DNA of 64,000 nucleotides from CAVQGZ01 sp964356295. Lineage in GTDB: Bacteria; Actinomycetota; Actinomycetes; Jiangellales; Jiangellaceae. The DNA lies in assembly GCA_964356295.1 (NCBI GenBank), contig CAYHHE010000003.1, positions 1 through 64,000 on the forward strand. The letters run 5' to 3'. Under the pieces are notes generated by a model. It made no database searches, was not told where the DNA came from, and saw only the letters and a list, made by a program, of their open reading frames with translations. Both the position numbers and the translations under genes were made by a program. This document shows, piece by piece, positions 1 to 7,544 of the stretch; position 1 is the first letter of the stretch; the number at the start of each line of letters is the position of its first letter.

Positions 1-54
1 GTGGGAGTCGGGGACGGGGTGGGAGTCGGGGACGGGGTGGGAGTCGGGGACGGG
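1..54. repeat. 18-bp tandem repeat, three perfect copies, inside ponA
   Basis: The unit GTGGGAGTCGGGGACGGG occurs three times in a row from base 1 and probably continues outside the window. On the minus strand it reads in frame as a Pro-Thr-Pro-Ser-Pro-Thr repeat in the extracellular tail of the penicillin-binding protein. An 18-bp unit keeps the frame when copy number changes. Confidence 0.9.
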
Positions 55-2087
55 GACGCCTCCGGGGTTGGCGTGGGCTGCGCAGCCGAGCTGGGTCGTG
101 GCGCCACGGTGGGTGTCGGGCGCACCGCCTTGCCGAGGTTCGCCGCCGGCGGGAACTGAACCACCGGCTGGCCCTCCAGCGCCCCGGCCATGAACGTCGC
201 CCAGGTGCGAGCGGGGTACTCCCCGCCGAAGAACGTGGAGAGCCCGCCAGCCCCGTCGAGGTTGTCCGTGGGGCGTCCTTCACCTCGGAAGTAGCCCACT
301 GCAGCAGTCAGCTGTGGGGTGTAGCCGACGAACCAGGAGGACCCCGTGACGCCGTCCACGCCCGCGGTCCCGGTCTTGCCGGCTGCGGGACGACCCAGGG
401 CCAGGGCAGCCCGACCGGTCCCGTCAGTCACCACTCCGCGCAGTGCGGAGGTGATGTCGGCGGTCACGTCGCTGTCGAGCACGCGCCGCACGGTCTGGTC
501 GGTCTCGTACTCCAGCGTCCCGTCCGTGCCACGCACCGACACCACGGTGAACGGTGCGGCGTGGATGCCCTGCGAGGCGATGGTGGCGTAGGCCTCGGCC
601 ATCTGCAGCGCGCTCACCGAGGCCGTCCCGAGGGTGATCCGAGCGTTGGGTTCCAGCCCATTGGGCTCGCCGTCCGGCAGGGCGTCCGGGATGCCGGCAC
701 GCATGGCGACGTCCTGCACCGCCGACGGTCCCACCGTGGTGGTCAGGTCGACGAAGGCGGTGTTGATCGACTGCTCCGTCGCGTATCGCAGGTTGACCAG
801 GTCCCCGTAGTCCTGGTCGAACTCGTTGTCCACCAGGCGCGACTCGCTGGTGTCGCCGGGGATCTCGAAAGGCGAGTTGCCCGCGAAGCGGCTGTCGAGG
901 GACACGCCGTCCTCGAGCGCGGCGCCGAGGGTGAACGCCTTGAACGTCGAGCCGCCCTGGATGAAGGCCTGGGTGGCGTTGTTCAGCGGCCGGTCGACGT
1001 AGTCCTCGCCGCCGTAGACCGCCCGCACCGCTCCGGTGCCCGGCTCGACGGCAGCGATGCCGACGTGCACGTCCTGCGCGTCGACGGTGGGGAACTCGGC
1101 GGCGACGGCGTCCACCGCGGCCTGCTGTGCCTGCGGGTCGAAGGTCGTCTGGACGCGAAGCCCGTCGCTGTCGATCTGCTGCTCGCTGAAGCCGAGCTCG
1201 AGCAGCTCGTCCTTGACCATGGCCAGCAGGTAGCCGTTGGTGCCGCCGAGCTGGTTGCCGCTGGGCGGCGGGGCGATCTCGGGAACAGCCTGCGTGGCAG
1301 CGTCCTGCTCGGAGAGCCACTGCTGCTGGACCATGCCGTCGATGACGTAGTCGAAGCGCTCCTGGAGTGCCTCCTGGGCCTGCGGCCCGTTGACGGGGTC
1401 GTAGGTCGACGGGGCCTGCAGTACCGCTGCGAGGATGGCGCCCTGGCTCACCGTCAGGTTCTCCACGTCGGAGCGGAACCAGGCCTGGGCGCCGGTCTGG
1501 ATGCCGTACGAGCCCCGTCCGAAGTACACCGTGTTGAGGTAGTCCTCGAGGATCTGGTCCTTGGACACGGTCGCGTCGATCTTCAGTGCGAGGACGATCT
1601 CCTCCACCTTGCGGACGAGGGTCTGGTCCTGGGTGAGGTAGTAGTTCTTCACGTACTGCTGGGTGATGGTCGAACCACCCTGCGTCGACCCCGTCGTCAG
1701 GTTGTTCCACAGCGCCCGAACCATCCCCGGGATGGAGACGCCGCTGTTGTCGTAGAAGGTGCGGTCCTCCGCGGCGAGCACCGCCTTCTGGACGTGGTCG
1801 GGGACCTGCTCGAGGGGGACAGACACCCGGTTCTCGGTGCTGAACCTGCCGAGCTCGGTCTGCTCGTCGGCGAAGTAGACGATGGTGGTCTCGCTGGTGG
1901 CGAAGTCGTTCGGCTCCGGGATGTCCGTGGTGACGTAGAGCAGGACGAAGGCCCCGAGCCCGAGCGCGACGAGCGCGATGACGATGCCCAGCGTCGCGAG
2001 CAGGGCACGACGCCACAGCGGACGCTTGCGCGTGTTCGGCGGCGGCGCGGCAGCGGCGGCGGCTCGTGGAGTGGTCGTGGTTGTCAT
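1..2087 (-). CDS. ponA: Class A penicillin-binding protein (bifunctional transglycosylase/transpeptidase), C-terminus cut by window edge
   Basis: Polymerises and cross-links peptidoglycan at the outer face of the membrane. The ATG at 2087 gives a Thr/Ala/Pro-rich cytoplasmic tail, one membrane anchor (about residues 25-50), a GT51 transglycosylase domain with EDRTFYDNSG and GGSTITQQYVKN, and a penicillin-binding transpeptidase domain with the serine motif STFK, SINTAF and KTGTAG. After the catalytic domain comes a Pro/Thr/Ser-rich tail that ends in a PTPSPT repeat and is still open at base 1, so the stop lies outside the window. It is divergent from padR-ino1, as ponA1 is near Rv0047c-ino1 in Mycobacterium. 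The family call is clear; the true C-terminal length is unknown. Confidence 0.93.
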   Translation of the reverse strand, partial: MTTTTTPRAAAAAAPPPNTRKRPLWRRALLATLGIVIALVALGLGAFVLLYVTTDIPEPNDFATSETTIVYFADEQTELGRFSTENRVSVPLEQVPDHVQKAVLAAEDRTFYDNSGVSIPGMVRALWNNLTTGSTQGGSTITQQYVKNYYLTQDQTLVRKVEEIVLALKIDATVSKDQILEDYLNTVYFGRGSYGIQTGAQAWFRSDVENLTVSQGAILAAVLQAPSTYDPVNGPQAQEALQERFDYVIDGMVQQQWLSEQDAATQAVPEIAPPPSGNQLGGTNGYLLAMVKDELLELGFSEQQIDSDGLRVQTTFDPQAQQAAVDAVAAEFPTVDAQDVHVGIAAVEPGTGAVRAVYGGEDYVDRPLNNATQAFIQGGSTFKAFTLGAALEDGVSLDSRFAGNSPFEIPGDTSESRLVDNEFDQDYGDLVNLRYATEQSINTAFVDLTTTVGPSAVQDVAMRAGIPDALPDGEPNGLEPNARITLGTASVSALQMAEAYATIASQGIHAAPFTVVSVRGTDGTLEYETDQTVRRVLDSDVTADITSALRGVVTDGTGRAALALGRPAAGKTGTAGVDGVTGSSWFVGYTPQLTAAVGYFRGEGRPTDNLDGAGGLSTFFGGEYPARTWATFMAGALEGQPVVQFPPAANLGKAVRPTPTVAPRPSSAAQPTPTPEASPSPTPTPSPTPTPSPTP

Positions 2088-2164
2088 GAGTGCTTTCCGA
2101 TGTGGGGGACGGGCCGCAAGCTGCGACACGCGGACCTCGGATTGGTGGACGAGCCTATCTGACT

Positions 2165-2185
2165 GATGTATCGTCCTGATACATC
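2165..2185. promoter_or_regulatory. Perfect inverted repeat, probable PadR operator
   Basis: GATGTATC, five bases, then GATACATC: a perfect 8-bp inverted repeat in the ponA-padR intergenic space, 65 bp before the padR start. PadR regulators bind ATGT/ACAT-type dyads and often repress themselves. The site could serve both divergent transcripts. The assignment is inferred from position and symmetry. Confidence 0.6.
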
Positions 2186-2250
2186 GAGTGGTAGGTCGGC
2201 GGGTGTCGACCCGTCCGGAGCCTCCACTCCTGGGATACCCGAGGACTGAC

Positions 2251-2859
2251 GTGACGAAACGGACCGAGGTCTTGGAGCTTGCCGTGCTCGGCTTGCTCCA
2301 AGACTCGCCGATGCACGGCTACGAGCTGCGCAAGCAGCTCACCGCCCTGCTTGGTTGGGGCCGTTCGCTGTCGTACGGATCGCTGTACCCGTGCCTGAAG
2401 CACCTGGTCTCGCGCGGGCTCATCGCCGAGAGCGCCACCGAGCAGGCCAGCGGCCGGTCCCGACGCGGTCGGATCGTCTACGAGCTCACCGCAGACGGCA
2501 AGGAGCACTTCGCCGAGCTGCTCTCGCAGGCCGGCCCGGCCGCCTGGGAGGACGAGCCGTTCGGTGTGCACTTCGCGTTCTTCTCGCGCACGGACGCCGC
2601 TACCCGGATGCGCATCCTCGAGGGGCGTCGGTCGCGGCTGGAGGAGCGGCTGGCGACGTTCCGCGCCTCGCTGCAGCGCACCCGGGAGCGGCTGGACAGC
2701 TACACGCTGGAGCTACAGCGCCACGGCCTGGAGTCGGTGGAACGAGAGGTCCGCTGGCTCGACGAGCTGATCGATCACGAACGTCAGGCGGCGGGGTCCT
2801 CCCAGCCGTCGAAGGCCGGCGAGCCGGCACCGAGTCACAGGAGGAAGAAGCCGTCATGA
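2251..2859 (+). CDS. PadR-family transcriptional regulator
   Basis: A 202-residue winged-helix repressor. The N-terminal PadR domain contains LAVLGLLQDSPMHGYELRK and SYGSLYPCLKHL, followed by the wing segment GRSRRGRIVYELT. The C-terminal half is charged and helical, as in the Vir-type dimerisation domain. I start it at GTG 2251, which has GAGG eight bases upstream and begins directly before the conserved domain; an upstream in-frame start at 2188 would overlap the operator-like dyad. It overlaps ino1 by ATGA, so the two are probably co-transcribed and translationally coupled. The inverted repeat at 2165-2185 suggests autoregulation and control of inositol synthesis. The effector is unknown. 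Confidence 0.9.
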   Translation: MTKRTEVLELAVLGLLQDSPMHGYELRKQLTALLGWGRSLSYGSLYPCLKHLVSRGLIAESATEQASGRSRRGRIVYELTADGKEHFAELLSQAGPAAWEDEPFGVHFAFFSRTDAATRMRILEGRRSRLEERLATFRASLQRTRERLDSYTLELQRHGLESVEREVRWLDELIDHERQAAGSSQPSKAGEPAPSHRRKKPS

Positions 2860-3947
2860 CCAAGGCCCCGAACCCGGTCAGGGTGGCGATCGCTGGTGTC
2901 GGCAACTGCGCGGCCTCGCTCGTGCAGGGAGTGCACTACTACCGCGACGCGATCCCTGACACCACCGTTCCCGGTCTCATGCACGTCCAGTTCGGCGACT
3001 ACCACGTCGGCGACGTCGAATTCGTCGCCGCCTTCGACGTGGACGCGAAGAAGGTCGGGCAGGACCTCGCCGAGGCCATCGGTGCTAGCGAGAACAACAC
3101 CATCAAGATCTGCGACGTCCCGCCGACCGGCGTGACCGTGCAGCGCGGGCCGACCCTGGACGGCCTGGGCAAGTACTACCGCGAGATGATCGTGGAGTCC
3201 GACGACGACCCGGTCGACGTCGCGGCCACGCTGCGGGACGCCAAGGCCGACGTGCTGGTGTGCTACCTGCCCGTCGGGTCCGAGCAGGCTGCCAAGTTCT
3301 ACGCACAGGCCGCGATCGACGCCCAGGTCGCCTTCGTCAACGCGCTTCCGGTGTTCATCGCCGGCACCCCGGAGTGGGCGCAGAAGTTCACCGACGCCGG
3401 CGTCCCGATCGTCGGGGACGACATCAAGTCGCAGGTCGGCGCCACCATCACCCACCGTGTGCTGGCCAAGCTGTTCGAGGACCGCGGCGTCAGCGTCGAC
3501 CGGACCTACCAGCTCAACGTCGGCGGCAACATGGACTTCATGAACATGCTCGAGCGCGAGCGGCTGGAGTCCAAGAAGATCTCCAAGACCCAGTCGGTGA
3601 CCAGCCAGCTGACCCACGACATCGGCGCCCGCAACGTGCACATCGGGCCCAGCGACTACGTGGCCTGGCTCGATGACCGCAAGTGGGCCTTCGTGCGGCT
3701 CGAGGGTCGTGCCTTCGGTGACGTCCCGCTGAACCTGGAGTACAAGCTGGAGGTGTGGGACTCCCCGAACTCCGCGGGCGTCATCATCGACGCGCTGCGG
3801 GCGGCGAAGATCGCCAAGGACCGGGGCATCGGCGGGCCGATCCTGTCCGCCTCGTCCTACTTCATGAAGTCCCCGCCGGTGCAGTACAGCGACAGCGAGG
3901 CCAAGCAGGCCGTCGAGGACTTCATCGCCGGCTCGGTCGACCGCTGA
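2856..3947 (+). CDS. ino1: Inositol-3-phosphate synthase
   Basis: Converts glucose 6-phosphate to 1L-myo-inositol 1-phosphate using NAD, feeding phosphatidylinositol lipids and mycothiol in actinobacteria. 363 residues, the usual length of the short bacterial form. The Rossmann motif GVGNCAASLVQG is near the N-terminus; the central catalytic domain includes GDDIKSQVGATITHR and LNVGGNMDFMNM, and SPNSAGVIIDALR lies near the C-terminus. A strong AGGAGG (2839-2844) precedes the ATG, and the start overlaps the padR stop. Its place behind padR matches Rv0047c-ino1 in Mycobacterium. Confidence 0.97.
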   Translation: MTKAPNPVRVAIAGVGNCAASLVQGVHYYRDAIPDTTVPGLMHVQFGDYHVGDVEFVAAFDVDAKKVGQDLAEAIGASENNTIKICDVPPTGVTVQRGPTLDGLGKYYREMIVESDDDPVDVAATLRDAKADVLVCYLPVGSEQAAKFYAQAAIDAQVAFVNALPVFIAGTPEWAQKFTDAGVPIVGDDIKSQVGATITHRVLAKLFEDRGVSVDRTYQLNVGGNMDFMNMLERERLESKKISKTQSVTSQLTHDIGARNVHIGPSDYVAWLDDRKWAFVRLEGRAFGDVPLNLEYKLEVWDSPNSAGVIIDALRAAKIAKDRGIGGPILSASSYFMKSPPVQYSDSEAKQAVEDFIAGSVDR

Positions 3948-3992
3948 CCGCTGCTGGTCCCCTGCCCGCGCCCTGCAGGCCGCTGACGCCGA

Positions 3993-4093
3993 ACGATCTT
4001 GACGGTACGGCGGCATAGCGCCCCCCACCAGGCGCGATCTTGACGTTACCGTTGCATCGACCCCGTCCGATCGGCTCTAGCGTCAAGATCGCG
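3993..4093. repeat. Palindromic repeat family A: half copy (3993-4020) plus full copy (4033-4093)
   Basis: The full copy is bounded by a perfect 13-bp inverted repeat, CGCGATCTTGACG (4033-4045) and CGTCAAGATCGCG (4081-4093), with 35 bp between. Just upstream, CGATCTTGACGGTACGGCGG at 3995 is the left half of the same element. Related full copies lie at 50309-50367 and 59127-59185, all between genes. It could fold as a long hairpin. No coding potential is seen in the 286 bp between ino1 and the next gene. Confidence 0.85.
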
Positions 4094-4233
4094 TGGGTGG
4101 GGCATGCGGGACGGGCCCAGCGGAGTGGGCAGGGGACGGTGCGGCTGGGGCGAGGGGAACGCTGCTCGGGTCGGGCGGCCGAGGCTGGCGTGAGGACTGC
4201 GGCCGCGGCTGACCGACTGCGTAGTCTCGCGGT

Positions 4234-5577
4234 GTGGACGCCGCGCCGAGGGCTCACCCGGGAGCCGCGCGTGGCTTCGTCCGCGACCTCAGGCTCGTCT
4301 GGCAGCGCCCGTACTACCGGCGGCTGCTGGCCACGAATGTCACCAGCCGGCTGGGCGACGGCTTCCTCCTCGCTGCCGCTGGCACGTATGTGCTGTTCAA
4401 CCCGCAGGACGCGGCGACCCTGGCCGACTTCGCCCTGGCGACTGTGGTGCTCTACCTGCCGTACTCCCTGATCGGCCCGTTCGCGGGCATCGTGCTCGAC
4501 CGCTGGGCGCGCCGGCAGGTGCTGTTCCTGGCCAGCATCCTTCGCTCCGGCAGCGCGACGCTGCTCGCCGTGCTGGTGGCAGCGCAGGTCCCCTTCCCGC
4601 TGTTCGCGGTCGTGCTGCTGGCCACCGTCGGGCTCAACAGGTTCTTCATCGCCGGAGTGGGGGCATCGATCCCCCACGTCGTACCCGTCGACGAGCTGGT
4701 CATGGCCAACGCAGTGACCCCTACCCTCGGCACGCTGTTCTTCTCCGCGGGCGGCCTGGCGGCGGTGGCGGTGCGCGGCGCGGCCGGGGGGGCGGGCTCG
4801 GGCGACGCCGTCATCGTGGCTGTGGCTGCGGTGTGCTTCACGCTGGCGGCGCTGCTCATGCTGCGGCTTCCCCGCCCCCAGCTTGGTCCGGACTGCACCG
4901 AGGGCCTGCCACAGGTGGGATCGGCCCTCGTGATGGTCGTCCACGGTCTCGTGGCCGCGGTCCGGCACCTGCGCGAACGCTTCCCGGCGGGATGGGCGCT
5001 GCTCGTGATGGCGACCCACCGTTTCGCGTTCGGGTTCGTCGTGGCCCAGTCCGTCGTGCTGCTACGCAACCACTTCTACACCTCCGACGAGGCCGACCAG
5101 GCGCTCGCGGCGGTTGCTGCCTCGGGGCTCGCCATCGCCGTCGGCATCGGGCTGGCCGTTCTGCTCACCCCGATCGCCACCCGGCGAATGCCCAAGGAAA
5201 GGTGGATGGTGGGTCTGCTGGGCCTCGGGGCGATCACCATCCTTCTCCCGGCCGCTGTGCTGGAGATCTGGGCATTGATGGTGTCCGGCCTGTTCCTCGG
5301 GTTGTCGACGCAGGGGGTGAAGATCTGCGTGGACAGCCTCGTCCAGCTGTGGGCGGACGACGACTACCGCGGGCGCGCCTTCTCCCTCTACGACATGCTC
5401 TTCAACGTCGCCCTGGCCTCCTCGGCGGTCACCGCCGCCCTCGTCCTGCCGGCCGACGGCGTGGCAGCCCTGGGGTTCGTCGGGGTCGGCGTCCTGATGG
5501 CCGTCACCGGCGTGGTCTACCGACGGGCCACGAGGTCGGCACGGTATCGCTCGCAGCTCGTACCGACCTCGGCGTGA
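4234..5577 (+). CDS. Major facilitator superfamily transporter
   Basis: A 447-residue integral membrane protein with about 12 hydrophobic segments. The conserved loop after helix 2, LDRWARRQVLFLASILRSGS, resembles the MFS motif A region, and the overall pattern fits the enterobactin-exporter-like (MFS_3) class. The substrate cannot be told. The GTG at 4234 is used because the sequence from there runs into the first helix through a short basic stretch. It converges on the CCA-adding enzyme with only one base between the two stops, so no separate terminator exists there. The same gene type often sits beside pcnA near actinobacterial origins. Confidence 0.85.
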   Translation: MDAAPRAHPGAARGFVRDLRLVWQRPYYRRLLATNVTSRLGDGFLLAAAGTYVLFNPQDAATLADFALATVVLYLPYSLIGPFAGIVLDRWARRQVLFLASILRSGSATLLAVLVAAQVPFPLFAVVLLATVGLNRFFIAGVGASIPHVVPVDELVMANAVTPTLGTLFFSAGGLAAVAVRGAAGGAGSGDAVIVAVAAVCFTLAALLMLRLPRPQLGPDCTEGLPQVGSALVMVVHGLVAAVRHLRERFPAGWALLVMATHRFAFGFVVAQSVVLLRNHFYTSDEADQALAAVAASGLAIAVGIGLAVLLTPIATRRMPKERWMVGLLGLGAITILLPAAVLEIWALMVSGLFLGLSTQGVKICVDSLVQLWADDDYRGRAFSLYDMLFNVALASSAVTAALVLPADGVAALGFVGVGVLMAVTGVVYRRATRSARYRSQLVPTSA

Positions 5578-5578
5578 C

Positions 5579-7042
5579 TCACGCCTGGCGCTGGTCCCAC
5601 CAGGTCATGAGGGCCTCGCGGGCCTTCTGCTCCCCCAGAGGGCCCGACTCCATACGCAGGTCGAGCAGATAGCGGTAGGCCTCGCCGACGACGGGGCCGG
5701 GCGGGACGCCCAGGATCTCCATGATCTGGTTGCCGTCCAGGTCGGGCCTGATGCTGGCCAGCTCCTCCGCAGCAGCGAGATCCTCGATACGCCGCTCGAG
5801 GGTGTCGTAGGCCTGCTGCAGGGCGGCCGCCTTGCGCTTGTTCCGGGTGGTCGAGTCCGCCCGGGTCAGCACGTGCAGCCGCGGCAGCAGGGGGCCGGCG
5901 TCCCGGACGTAGCGTCGCACCGCCGAGTCAGTCCACTCCCCCGCGGCGTAGCCGTGGAAGCGCAGGTGCAGCTCGGTCAGCCGCGCGACGTCCTCGACGA
6001 CCTGCTTCGGGTAGCGCAGCGCCGCGAGCCGACGGCGCACCATCCGGGCGCCGACCACCTCGTGGTGATGGAAGGACACGCCCCCACCGGGATCGAAGCG
6101 GCGGGTGCGGGGCTTGCCGATGTCGTGCAGCAGAGCCGCCAGCCGGAGCACCAGGTCGGGCCCGCCCTCGGGGAGCCGAGCCTCCAGGGCCATCGCCTGC
6201 TCCAGGACCATCAACGAGTGCTGGTAGACGTCCTTGTGCCGGTGGTGCTCGTCGATCTCCAGCCGCAGCGCCGGAAGCTCGGGCAGCACGTGGCCGGCCA
6301 CCCCGGTCTGCACCATCAGCTCCAACCCGGCGCGCGGATCGGCAGACAGCAGCAGCCGGGACAGCTCGTCGCGAACCCGCTCGGCGGAGACGATCTCGAT
6401 GCGCCCCGCCATGGCGGTCATCGCCTCCACGACGGCTGGGTCCACCCGGAACCCGAGCTGGGCGGCGAACCGTGCGGCACGCATCATGCGCAGCGGGTCG
6501 TCGGAGAACGACTCCGGTGCTGGGCCGGGGGTCCGCAGCACCCTGTCCGTCAGGTCGTCCAGGCCGCCGAACGGGTCGACGAACACCGGGTCGGGGATGC
6601 GCACCGCCATGGCGTTGACGGTGAAGTCCCGCCGCCGCAGGTCTGCGGTGAGGTTGTCGCCGTAGGAGACCTCCGGCTTGCGGGACGCCGGGTCGTAGCT
6701 GTCGCTGCGGTAGGTGGTGATCTCCAGCGTGCGCCCGTCCCTGCGGGCCGCGATCGTCCCGAATGCCCGGCCTACCGTCCACACTGCGTCGGCCCATCCC
6801 TCGATGATGGCGGTGGTCTGCTCCGGACGGGCCGAGGTGGCCAGGTCGAGGTCGACGTCGGCCCGGTCCATCATCGCGTCTCGCACCCATCCACCGACCA
6901 GGGCGAGCTCGAAGCCGGCGTCGGTGAACCGCTGCCCCAGGTCGGTGACGATGCTGGCGATGCCGACCAGATGGCGGGCGGCCCGGGCTTGCGCCGCGGC
7001 CACCGAGTCGACACCGCGCGTTGGCGGACGGGGCGGGGTCAC
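5579..7042 (-). CDS. pcnA: CCA tRNA nucleotidyltransferase
   Basis: Adds or repairs the 3' CCA of tRNAs. The 487-residue product has the class II polymerase head with LVGGWVRDAMMD and the metal-binding DVDLDLAT, then RRDFTVNAMA, and a C-terminal HD domain with LLHDIGKPR. This head plus HD arrangement is that of Rv3907c and other actinobacterial enzymes annotated PcnA. The frame is open upstream to 7183, but GTG 7042 fits best because ATG 7087 would overlap the start of the divergent NUDIX gene. The exact start is uncertain by about 15 residues. Confidence 0.93.
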   Translation of the reverse strand: MTPPRPPTRGVDSVAAAQARAARHLVGIASIVTDLGQRFTDAGFELALVGGWVRDAMMDRADVDLDLATSARPEQTTAIIEGWADAVWTVGRAFGTIAARRDGRTLEITTYRSDSYDPASRKPEVSYGDNLTADLRRRDFTVNAMAVRIPDPVFVDPFGGLDDLTDRVLRTPGPAPESFSDDPLRMMRAARFAAQLGFRVDPAVVEAMTAMAGRIEIVSAERVRDELSRLLLSADPRAGLELMVQTGVAGHVLPELPALRLEIDEHHRHKDVYQHSLMVLEQAMALEARLPEGGPDLVLRLAALLHDIGKPRTRRFDPGGGVSFHHHEVVGARMVRRRLAALRYPKQVVEDVARLTELHLRFHGYAAGEWTDSAVRRYVRDAGPLLPRLHVLTRADSTTRNKRKAAALQQAYDTLERRIEDLAAAEELASIRPDLDGNQIMEILGVPPGPVVGEAYRYLLDLRMESGPLGEQKAREALMTWWDQRQA

Positions 7043-7085
7043 GGGTCCCCAGGGTAGGGCGGGCTGCGCACTACCCTGGCCGACC

Positions 7086-7544
7086 ATGACGCGCAGCCGT
7101 CGGGGGCTTCCGGTCGTGCGGGAGGTCTCCGCCGGCGGCTTGGTCGTCGACGACCCTTCCTCCCCCGGTGCCGGGGTGCTCATCGCCCACCGGGTGCGCG
7201 GCGGTGACCTGGTCTGGACGCTGCCGAAGGGGCACGTGGAGTCCGGCGAGACCCCACAGGAGACGGCTCGGCGTGAGGTGGCCGAGGAGACGGGCCTGAC
7301 CGCGACCGTGCTCCTCCCCCTGGGGACCCTGGACTACTGGTTCGTGTTCCAGTCGCGTCGCATCCACAAGTGGGTGCACCACTTCGTCCTCACCGACCCC
7401 GTGGGGGAGCTGTCCACGCACGACATCGAGGTCGAGCAGGTCGCCTGGGTGCCGCTGGAGGAGATGGACGTCCGGCTGCGCTACCGCGACGAGAGGGCCC
7501 TGCTGGCGCGCCTGAGAAGCGTCCTGGGTGAGGGCAGGACCTGA
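7086..7544 (+). CDS. NUDIX hydrolase (MutT4-like)
   Basis: A 152-residue pyrophosphohydrolase. The complete NUDIX box is visible as GHVESGETPQETARREVAEE followed by TGL, with all catalytic Glu residues present. Its location between pcnA and the DUF6049 gene matches Rv3908 (mutT4). The substrate is not predictable, although nucleotide or dinucleotide phosphates are usual. The start is ATG 7086, divergent from the CCA enzyme. Its TGA overlaps the ATG of the next gene by one base (TGATG), pointing to a long co-translated operon downstream. Confidence 0.9.
   Translation: MTRSRRGLPVVREVSAGGLVVDDPSSPGAGVLIAHRVRGGDLVWTLPKGHVESGETPQETARREVAEETGLTATVLLPLGTLDYWFVFQSRRIHKWVHHFVLTDPVGELSTHDIEVEQVAWVPLEEMDVRLRYRDERALLARLRSVLGEGRT

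Noticed and set aside
424..2016. 530-residue minus-strand reading frame in another phase of ponA
   Set aside because: It is a stop-free shadow of the penicillin-binding protein gene, rich in Arg/His/Gly with no domain; GC-rich DNA gives many of these.
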